From contig OX393578.1 in assembly GCA_947652605.1 (NCBI GenBank), positions 56,613,415-56,677,414 on the forward strand: a stretch of 64,000 bases of DNA. The letters are read 5' to 3'. The notes under the pieces were generated by a model. The model searched no databases. It had not been told where the DNA came from and saw only the letters and a program-made list of their open reading frames with translations. The position numbers and the translations under genes are program-made. The first letter of the stretch is position 1. Each line of letters starts with the position of its first letter. Positions 10,976 to 21,900 of the stretch are shown in pieces. The stretch comes from Elmis aenea. Its lineage: Eukaryota; Arthropoda; Insecta; Coleoptera; Elmidae.

Positions 10976-12560
10976 TTACTTACTTACTTAGGTACTTAAT
11001 CCATGTCGCCTATCTACCCTCACGGGTGTAAGGCATTGGGGGAATTGAGTTTTCATTTTTCATTTGTTTGAGTCTTCCATACCTTCCTCCAGTCTCTTCT
11101 GTTTTGAATCTTATTCCCTACATGCTCCCACTTTATTCATCTTCTGTCCAGTGCTTGTTTTATTCCTTCCTGCCAGTTTTCCTTGGTTTGCCTCTCGTTG
11201 TTTTTTGGTACTTTTTGCTTCAAACACTTTTTTTGTTAACCTTATGTTGTCCATACGTTTTACATGTCCGAACCATCGTAGTATTCCTTCTTCTATTTTA
11301 TTTCTTATCTTGTCCAATTTGGTTTTATTTTCTATTTTTATAAGGAATCTCATCTCGGTTGCTTCCAAAGCCTTTTTGTGTTTTTCTGTTGTTGTCCTTC
11401 TGTTGTGGTCCATGTCTCAGAGGCATATGTTAGCATAGGGATGACTACTTTTTATGTATTTCAATTTTTACTTCTTTCTGGATTTCTTTTTCCCTAGGAA
11501 TGGCTTTTTAATACTAATGAATAAACTACCTCATTTTCTTCTTCTTTCTCTGATTTCTTCATCGATTTTTCCGTCCTCTGTTATCATCGATTCTAAATAT
11601 TTAAACTTTTGTACATGTTTTAGATTTCCTCCATTCAGCTCCATATTGTGTTGTTGTGCATTTTTTCCTATAATCATTGTTTCCGTCTTCTTTTGGTTTA
11701 TTTTCATTCAAAAATTCTCAAGCGTTGTTCCGTATATATCCAGATTTTCTTTTAGTGATTTTCCATCCTTCGCAAATATTACCATGTAATCTGCATAGCA
11801 AACTTCTGATACAGTTATTCTTTCCATGTTCCAATATCCCACTTCGCATTTTTTGACTTTTTTCTTCGCTTCTTTTGAAGCTTCATCTAGGACTACTGAA
11901 AATAGTAGAGGGCTTAAAATGCAACCTTGCTTCACTCCTCTTATAGTTTTAAATATTTCCGATTCTTCCTCGTTCTTACGTAGTTATTTTCTTTTTGTAT
12001 AAGCTTTTTATTTCTTTAAACAGATTTTTTGAGGTATCTCTTTTTTCTAAAACTGTCCATAGGTATATCTTCTCTTCTAACCTGATCAAAAGCTTTCTCT
12101 AGATCTGCAAAATAGATATGTATGTTCCTTCCGTTTCTCCGATACATACCGAACAATAAATAAACCTTCATTTACTCCACGGTTTGGTCTAAAACCCATT
12201 TGACTTTATTCTAGTGTCATTTCTATCTGTTTTCTTAGTCTCTTCTCCATTACTCTTGCATATAATTTTGCTGCTGTACTAGTTAGCGTGATACCTCTAT
12301 AGTTTTTGCAATCTTTGCTGTCCCTATTTTTACATAAGGGTGTTATTATCCCCATTCTCCAATCCTCTGGCGTCTTTCCTTCTTTGTATACTTTATTGAA
12401 TAGAGTTCCAGCAAAGCTAACTACGATTGAGCTTTTATCATCCTCGCTGTTATTTGATCATGCCCTGGTGCTTTTCCTGTTTTCATTTTATTTAGTACTT
12501 CTTTTATTTCTTCCTCTATTTCTTTTTCTATTTCCTCTTCTTCCTGTACGATTTTTTTTA
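10976..12560 (-). pseudogene. Non-LTR retrotransposon (reverse transcriptase) relic
   Basis: On the - strand, from about 12560 down, are reverse transcriptase blocks: a DLEKAFDQVRRED-like segment near 12100, then [17 protein letters not shown] and CYADYMVIFAKDG at 11708-11935. The catalytic YADD has become YADY. The C-terminal domain at 11111-11413 has RWFGHVKRM. The 3' end carries a short TAAG-type tail (10976-10992). Stops and frameshifts interrupt the frame. The clade is uncertain (RTE- or CR1-like). Confidence 0.75.
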
Positions 12561-13671
12561 CCGGGGATTAAACTTAAGGGTATTACTGGGTTAGATAGAA
12601 AGATTTTTTTCTTGAAGGATGGTGACAACTCGAAAAACACTTAAGTGTATATGTATTGAAGGTAGTTATGTAGGAAGATACATTTTTTTGTTCTCCTATG
12701 TGCTTTCTTCCATGGCTAGCTAGCATACATAAAAACACACCCTCGTAATTAATGTCAATATACTCATTTTTTCCGTTAAAAATGAAACTTCCTCTAATCT
12801 TCGAAACTTGTATCTGTGATTATACAAAGCAATTTTTTTCGCAAAAAATGAAAAATAAAAAATTCACGTATATTTGAGGTTTAATCCAAGATGAACTTGG
12901 GTGCGTTTATATAATTTCCACGTGTAAAATATTATAAGACGAAATATTTGGTGGTGTATAAACATCAAAAGAAGTTTCAGTAACTCAGTAATGCCCAAAG
13001 TGCAATCGTCTGCTTTCAACAAATTTTGTGAGTTGGAAGACATACTTCTTTAACTAACTATAAGCAGAAGTACCAATTTAAGAAAGTTAACATCGTATTT
13101 GGGCGATATGAACCCACAACATGCGCGCCGGATCAGTTCTCATTAAGATATGTAACCAATATTATTCAATTTAAGGTCTCATGGAACAAAACAGTTAGCA
13201 TGAACATCGTCCCAACGATTGTATAGTTATTTCGTATAAAATGAACACTTCTAATACCTTAAAAAGCGTATGAGGATTACATTCGGAACCTCAAATCTAG
13301 GAATCCAATCGCTGTAAAATAAATGTGTTTTTGTTGGTCCAATTATATCTAAACATCGTATAAAATTAACATTGCAAATTCTACAGTCTACGATCTACAT
13401 AGTTTGCAGTCTTTTTGTTGTAAAAAACGACTCAAAATAGTTAAAAATAATTTTAAATATACATGTAATATAAAAACGTGTTTACAGTACAAAATTTTGC
13501 AGCAAAAACGATTATATTGAATAACTGATTTAAATATTTAATATAAACGCCAATAGTTGTAACAAACGGAGAGTTTTGCCTTAATTAATTGAATATATAA
13601 ATGCAACTTTTGGCTTATAATTTGCGTTTGAAGGAAATTAGGCCCAGCTGCAGTCTCTTGCGGTACTTGGT
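12561..13671. other. AT-rich DNA downstream of the ubiquitin ligase gene
   Basis: No gene seen. It separates a LINE relic from the ligase 3' UTR. Confidence 0.4.
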
Positions 13672-13677
13672 TTTATT
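13672..13677 (-). terminator. Candidate polyadenylation signal of ANKIB1-like gene
   Basis: AATAAA on the - strand, about 215 bases after the stop codon. The implied 3' UTR is 0.2-0.25 kb. Confidence 0.4.
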
Positions 13678-13891
13678 TAAATGATAATGAACTTCGCTAT
13701 CAAACATTCTCAATACTGTATGCCTTTATAAAGTGGTATTAAAATAAGTTTGTAGTAAAGATAGACGGTTAACTCTACGATTAAACATACTACGTTCAAT
13801 ACACGCATATTATACACATTTTTTCGCAGTTTATCACAAAAACGGTTTTCCCGAAACGTGGAATAACAATAACAATAAACAGTCTTTAAAT

Positions 13892-15912
13892 TTATAAAGC
13901 AGAACTTATGTCTTCCTTTCTCTCTTCTTTGTCTTTTTTCTTCGACTTTTTTCTTCGTTTAGATTCCCTGGTTTTGGGCGATCTCTCTAGTAAAAACAAG
14001 GCTTCGTGAAAATCATCTGAACTAAGATTTGATTCCTGTACATGTAACACAGAACTTAGAGCACCGTCGGTCGAAGATTTCGGGAAGCGAAATACTTCTT
14101 TTTCTCGTTCAGGTTCACTAGCACTTTTGGATTTAGTATTTTCTTTATTGTTTGTATTTGAACGTGACGGACTGTGTTGTGGACTGCTTTGGATTTGTTT
14201 GTTTGTTGTGGGAGTTGTCGAACGCACTAGGGAAGGTGTGAAAGGTTCTTGTGGAAGTGTATTGTTAAGACTGTTGCTGGAAATATTTAACGAACACGAA
14301 GATAGAGGCACAGGGACACTTAAACTAGATGATCTAGATTGTCTGCCATTCGATGCTATGCTAAGACCAGGAGATTTAGGCTCCGGCGTCCTCGAGATAG
14401 ACACACCAGAAATGAAAAGTGTTGGAGACTTCGGAATACCAGTCTCTGACTCGTATTCGTTCGAACTATCAGTTTCTAAACCGTGGCTCTTTTTCGGTAA
14501 CGGGCTCTTGCAAATTTTAATCCTTAAATTCCCGGATGAACTTTTCAAAGTGGACGACTTATGAAATTTTGGATAAGCGTCTATGAGGAAACTGGTCGAT
14601 TTCGAAAAACCTGGGATCGCTTTAACTTTGGTTTGTTTAACCTCCGATAATTTAGCGTTTGTAGAATCGTTGCTAGAAAATAATTTTTGTTTGAACACAA
14701 TCGAATGGTCAGAATTCCTACGTGCTTCTTTTTGGCCTTTTTGCGTGCTATCTACGTTATCCTTCTTGTTTTTGCTGTCGCTGAGCAGTCCTATGCTTTT
14801 GTTAACAGCAATCCTCGTCAAATAGCTCGTGCGTGGTAAGTGAGCCGAACAAAGTTTTGCCTTTAACGAAGCGAAAGGATTGTGCTTCTTTATTTCTTCA
14901 CTCTTTGATATGTCTTCAGTCTTTTTCATTTCCTTTATCTTACTAGTGCTTTCTTCTTTTTTGACGAGGACTTTCGTTGCGCTTTCGTTGACGTCTTCCT
15001 CGTCGTAAGACTTGCTACCGACATCTTCGTCGGTGATTGATCCCAAAATACCGCAGACTTCCATATCGGCGTTCATCGAGTCCGATGTAGTGGTGTCTTC
15101 TATGGAACTTTGTGCTTCGTACAATCCTTCTTCTTGATGGGCGCGATGGAGTAGCAGGTACTGCTTCGTACGTACCGAACAGGAGGGTAACGCCAAAGTC
15201 CTGCGCGCAACTTCTTCAGGTTTATCGTCATGTTGGCTGCTGTGATCTGAATCTAAATGATACCGCGGTTCATCGCCGCTCATACGAACCCTGGCACCTC
15301 TACTCGACCTTTTGACGCACAGATCTCCAGTGGAATGCGATCGTTTCAGCCTCACATTGTTCTCATCATAGTCGTCACCGTCAGCAAACGTAAATCCATT
15401 CTCGTGGATGTCGGAAATTTGAAATCTCCCATCTTCGTTCCCGTTGCATGGCTTGAAAAAATACTCCTTATCGGTTTTAGGCCACTCAATGTCGTTATCA
15501 CTGGATAACATATTCAGATCTACTTCTAGACTTTTTAAGTCGATCCTGTGATTGGCCAAAGATTTCAAAAAATAATCGACGGTTAGATCGGCGTTTGTTT
15601 TGTGGTAGGATTGTGAAGGGGCGCCGGAAACGATTTCCTGATCTTGAACGTCTTTGTGTGAGGATTCCTGCAAGCTTAGTTGTATGGCTAGTTTCAATTG
15701 TTCATCGCTACTCTCGTTGCTGTTGTTAGATATACTGGAGCTGGGGTCTGGTGTGATCGCGTTGGCTTGTTTCATGCGGTCCTCTATCATTTGCAATCTG
15801 GACATTTCTAAAGCTATCACAAGTTCCACATTGTAATCGGAACCCAATCCAAATCCTGCAGAAAATATAGCACGATTTATAGAAAAGGCGTTTTGTTGAA
15901 AATTTCCTTCAC
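13892..15912 (-). CDS. ANKIB1: ANKIB1 exon 13 (UIM and low-complexity tail)
   Basis: 2021 nt. It starts after TAATTTGACAG with GTGAAGGAAATTTTC, which completes a serine codon and gives SEGNF. It holds the UIM, then a Ser/Lys-rich tail with many SP sites and a basic end ([13 protein letters not shown]) before the stop. The acceptor and the first 15 exon bases match an inverted-repeat arm of a transposon in the preceding intron. The tail gives no other recognised domain. Confidence 0.93.
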
Positions 15913-18900
15913 CTGTCAAATTAGCTTTTTAACCAATCACTAATCTTAAATCTTCTAGAGCAGTGTTTCTCAAACTTTTTACTGTGAGGATCCCTTACAA
16001 AAGTAAAAGCTACAGAGAACCCAATAAACTGCTTAGTAGACAGTATTTTGTTTTTAATCCGCCTGGCAAATAGATTACAATGATTTTCGAACATAATAAA
16101 AGGCACAGAGGACCCCTTCAGGAGGATTCACGGACCCCCAGGCGTCCGCGGACCACACTTTGAGAAACGTTGTTCTAGAGACTACCAGCAGGAGCATTAT
16201 TACACGGTAATCATTTTACATTCCCCTGTCAGATGTTAGTCCTTTCAAATTTGCATTTTCGACCAATAACAAACTCAGATTTCCTAGAAACGACCAATAA
16301 ACATAATCATACATTGATCATATCCTTTTCGCAATTAACAGATTTTCATGCGTTTATTGGTTGTTTCTAAGAAATCTGAGTTTGTGATTGGCCGAAAATA
16401 TAAATTTGGAGAGGGAATTAAATACTTTGGTCTTGATAATTTTTTGACGAATTTCGGCGACCAGTAGCGTTACTTTAATATAGATTAAACCACACTCCTG
16501 ACGCACCACTCTGACAGTACTTGTAAAATTTTACATAACGTACATTTAATTTGACAGATAGGTTATGTGAAGGAAATTTTCTGAAAAAAATATAACTCGT
16601 GCATTGCAAATAATCTATAATTTTTGACAAATCTTCACTCATGCAAAGTGAATTAGAAAAAATCACTCGTGCACTTCGTGAACTTGTGTTTTTTTCAGCT
16701 CAACTTGCATTCGGGTATATTTACCAAAAATTATCGATAATTTTCAATGCACATACCACTGAAAATCTTGCAAAGAAGAGTAAAGTAAATCAAATACTTA
16801 CTTCCACAATTATATCGATTACATCTCAATCCGCACTGGTGGTCCTTAGCGTTCGGGGAATTCCTGCTCTGAGAGATTGATCTGTACCCGTCGTTATCCT
16901 CTTCCGAATCACATTCTGGCCAATCACAATCCTTCATCCACGTACTCCCTTGGGAAAGGTCCATCTGCAACACAAGTATACGATGTAGCTTTTAATTTGA
17001 GTGGATATTTCAATTCTCTTACATCTAAATATCGTCTTTTGCGCGCTTTTCTTTCTGCAGGAGGAGTTTCCGGTGGTATGAGACCTTGAGCGACGGCCCT
17101 AACAAACTCATGCCGTTTTCTTCTAGCTAAGGCTGTGGTCTGCACTATCACAGTTTTCGGTGTCCTTAAATATGTTCGCGCTATCATTTCACTAAGTTTT
17201 TCGGTTACTTCCTCTAGCTCATTCTGAAATATACGAACATAAATCAACTTCCACGTCGTTAGGCGCGTTTAAATGTTCTTACCTGCATAAATTCGAATAT
17301 TGTTTTATTATATCCGTCATCTTCTAGGTAATATCCGTAACCATAAGACCCGCAAAGCACCCTACGCGCTTTTAATAATTCCCTTACTCCATCTTCAACG
17401 AACTTCGTACCCTTTTCCCGGGACTCCGCTGAGAAGCGTAAATACCTTGTTAATTATGCTTTAAAAATTTTAATACTTTACTGACCTTCGGTAGTTGTTA
17501 ATCCGAGGCTGCTCGCAAGTAACTCCATCTTTTGTCGTGCGGCGTTCAACAGCGGCTCTTCCAATTTTTGGCTATTTTCGTGATTACGAAATCGCGTGTA
17601 GTAATGTAAGAATCGCGACATTTCCTGCATTTGGTTGTTCCTGTCGAGGGCTTCGGAAATTAGAGTGCCTTGTTTCTCGTCGGCCTTGTGCACCGCTTCG
17701 AATCGGTTACAACGGAAATATCCCCCAGTCGCCGAACTGTGTTTCTTCCACGATTCCTGGCACACCCAGCAGAAGTCAAATTTGCACTGCAAGAAAGTTG
17801 CGGTTAGTGATGAGTTTTTTGTTGGGGGTTTGTTGGGGGTTTACTTTCGAACACTTCATGTGATTACAGCCTTCGTTTTTTTGGATAGGGCTTTTGCAGT
17901 TTGGACAAGGTTTTGAATTTGTAACCAGCCATAGGCAGTTTGCGGCGTCCTCACTTTCGCTGCAGGAAGCCTTCAGTTCTTCAGGTTTTATTTCAGCGAT
18001 TTTGAGTTGCCATTCTTGCCACTGCTTACAACCACAAGGCGCATGTGCTTCTCCTAAAAATAGTTAGACAATAACAATCCGAAATGGCTAAGTAAGAATA
18101 ATCAACCTCCTAGAGTAGTGGTGCGCAAACTATTTACATTTCCGACCCCCCATTTTGTGTAAAATTTTGTCGCTAACCGTGGATAGACAGTAGACGTTCT
18201 TTTAATCGTCAACGTAGTTAAAGTGAAATTTGCGTTGGGATTTGCGCTACGTTTCTGCCTTATTAGAGGTCTGAATAAAACACATAATTTTACGAAACAA
18301 TGGTTTTATTTATGCGTATGGGCATAAATATTTTTTTAATGAAAACTACTTTAAGAAACTTTACATTATAAGAATTCAATGAGAGGTATGCGCTTGCAAA
18401 GAGCTAATGATTGCTTCTATCTTCGGATCTGTTTTGCAAATCGCGAGTCGTTAAGTCATCCTCCGGATGCAACAGAGATCGATATTTTGTTTTAATGGCA
18501 ACTAATTTTGAAAAGCCGGTTTTATATAAGTAGATCGATGCAAACTGATTCAAAATATTGATTGCCTTTTTCTTCAAATCGGCATATTCGTTTCCAATCG
18601 ATAACCAACATTTTTGGCTGGTCAGAGACTTAAATTGAATGCGCAGTGTTTCTTCGCTTACATCAATTAACTTTCATTTAAAGGGATATTAGAATTAAAA
18701 ATATCAACGAAAATGGTTCGCGGATCCAACCTAATTCATTATCTGGAAATTTTTCGAACCTTTTCGAAAAGTTTTCTTCCAATTTTATCATATGACAGGA
18801 AATGATGTTTTTAAATAAGAAGAAATCTGTATTATTTTCTTTAGTAAATTCTGAAGAGCACGGGAACATGTCTGTGTTGTTTTTGTTCAATTCTGCTTGC

Positions 18901-21900
18901 CAAAGTATCAGCTTATTCTTAAAAGCTTCGATTTTACTGCTCGATGTTAAAACTGTTTGTACTCTCTCCCTGTAGACTCAAATTCAAATCGTTAAATTTG
19001 TCGAAAATGTCAACTATGTAATTGAGTTTTTCGAGCCAATCTTTATTAATGAATGAACTTGCCAATATATGTTTCTTTTCTACCAAAAAAATGTAAACTT
19101 GGTTTCTCAAATTGAAAATAAGTCGCGGTATTTGCCGCGTTAGTCATCTCACTTCGGTATGTAGTAATGTCTCATAAACAGAATGCAGTTCTTCATCAAT
19201 GTCTGTCTTTTGCAACAAGAGCTTGTCTATGTATCATGCAATGGTTGAATACTATAAAGAGAGCAATTTTAATTAATTAACCCTTTTAGTCCTTTATTAC
19301 TATCTGTTAATGCTGAAGCACCATCGGTGCAAATCGCGACACAGTGTGACCAGGTAAGGTAATTTGTTTCAAAATATCTATTAATAATTTCAAATATTTT
19401 CTCTCCATTTGTTTTTCCTTCTAATTTTTTACAACATAAAAATTCTTCCGATATGTTTTCTTCAAAAACGTATCTTACATGAACAAATTCATTGAGACAT
19501 TTCAGAAATGTCAATAGTTTCGTCAAGTTGTAGAGCAAACCCAGAAGAGTTTTGTATTCGATTTAGCAGAACTGATTCTATATTAACTACGTGATATGGC
19601 GGAACCTCGGCGAGAAACGGTATCTCTTGATAATAATATTGTTTATAAATCGTTACCATATTTTTCTCCGTGCATAATTGATGTCATTTTAATTGCTGAA
19701 GGAAGAATGAGTGTTTCTCCAATTGTATGTGGTTTCAAATTTTCCCCTATTAAATATGAATGAAACTTCTAAGGATGCCCGTAAAGTCTTCTCAGAAATT
19801 GTACATTTTTTCAAATTTTTTTTGATGTTGCATACTTTTAGCTCATTTAAAAAAAAATCTACTGGTACCAGATTCTTGTTGAAAAAATACCTTATATTTT
19901 TATTGTCAAATAAATTTCTTTGAATTTGGTGACCCACAAAAATTTTCTCGCGACCCCTCTGGGGGGCGCACCTGTCCTAGAGCACCTCATAAATACATCA
20001 ACACTTGTTTTGTATAAAAATCTAAATATATCGGGTTTCGCACTTAAAAGCGATCCATACCACTTTACTTTAAGAGATATTAAAGGACTCCTCCCACAAC
20101 TAGACGTTTCTTAGTTCATTCAAACAGTTTATCTTCACAAACTTGAAGTTCCTGCCGTTGAACTTGCGATTCCTGCCAGGATATATGCTTGTAACTCGAT
20201 GAGTGTGCGTAGGTTGTTGTGATAAATGGTTTTGCACTGAAGCAAGACTTTTTTTATAAGCTCGCTCTGGTCGAAGAGCATTTAAGGATTATAATCGAAT
20301 CTCATCCGTTTGTCAAGCTGAATTGGTCGTAATTCAAGAGCAATGACTCCAGTTCGCAGCTTTAAAATGCTTCAAACTTGTTTAAAATAGTCTGGCTATC
20401 GGTGTATGTACTTTGATATTTCCTAAAGTAAAGAAAATACTCTAAGCTGTATTTAGAAAGGCATTAAATTTGTAAGGACGTCTACTGCTGTACGGAGAGA
20501 TAAAAAAATAGCGCTAAAATTCTATCGCATAATCAACAAACATATTCGCCATGTATAACAGTGTTAAGCTAGCCGCGAAAGAAGCACTGGAACAATTTTA
20601 AGAGATGCTAGTCTTAAGGTGTATAAATTATTGTTTTTTGGTTTAAATTACTATGTACCTAAGCACTCCCAACAGAAGAAATGTGAATTTCCACAGTCTA
20701 CTGCGTGCGAGGTTACAGGAATCGATTTATTAGTATTTCTATCTCCGGTTTGTTCTATTTCCGGTAATCTCACCGCTCTTCCACATCCGGCAACAGGACA
20801 CCATTTTATGCTTTTGTTGCTTTCCACAAATGCCTGTAAAATAGAAAAAGAATGCAAAATTGATCAAAGACAATCCTAAATGTAGTTTAACAATAAAACT
20901 GAAACATATCTAGTAAAGGACGTTTAAAAATAATTTTTGTTGTAGTAGGTAAAATCTGGTAATAGATTATAGAAAAGGTTGGTTAGCTAGACCATTCCTT
21001 ACAAAAAAAATGCCAAGGAAAACGACGAATATTCTAGTTCAACATTATTATAGATGGATGCGTGCTCAGCCCATTATTATTCTCAGTAGTCATAGATGGG
21101 GTAATTAAAGAAGTAAAACAAAAAACGAGACCGTTTCACCTAGGCAACTGGAAAATGGAAAAAATAAACATAACTGAGCTAATGTTCGCAGACGACATGG
21201 TCTTAGTCGCGGAAACAGAAAAAAATCCGAACATAATTTAGAAAGTTCAAACCAGGAATTGGAGAAAATTAACATAAAAATAAATACTGGAAAAACAAAA
21301 ATGATCGTTACAACAGAGAACAAAGGGCATAACATCATTTTAAATGGGCTTAAGTTGGAACAGGTAGAAAGGTTTAAGTATTTAGGAGTGATCATGGAGA
21401 AAATGGAGGAATGGACAAGGAAATAAGCGAAAGAAGAGGAAATGTGGGAAGAATATTTAACAGTTTAAGAACAACATTATTTGGAAATAGAGAAGTCCCA
21501 AAACAGACAAAAGTGGAAGTGGTCAAAAAGGTTGTAACTCTAGCACTTTTGTACGAAAGTGAAACGTGGACACTCACAAACAAAAAAAAAATCTAAGGAA
21601 AAACCAAAGAAGATAGAATCAAAAAACTGTGGAGAAACATTAAAGATTAAATCAGTTGAAACAAAAATACAAAAACGACAGCTGGGATGGTTGGGCACAT
21701 TTATAGGATGAAAGAAGAAAGGTTAACCAGAAAAGCCTGTGAAGGAAGATCTCAGGGAAAATACAAAAGAGGTAGACCGAGAAAAACCTGGCAAGACAAA
21801 GTTAAAAAAGCAGCAACATATAGAAACATCAAATGGAAAGACATAGAAAATCTAGCACAATACAGAAAACATGAAAAAAAGTCAGCACAACATAACTCAA

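Noticed and set aside
14127..14564. 145-codon + strand frame opposite ANKIB1 exon 13
   Set aside because: Antisense shadow of a real coding exon with no motif of its own.
16924..17247. ANKIB1 exon 11 read through to the stop after YVDEGL
   Set aside because: A 58-bp intron with good donor and acceptor restores the frame to MDLSQGS; read-through would end the protein before the UIM and tail.
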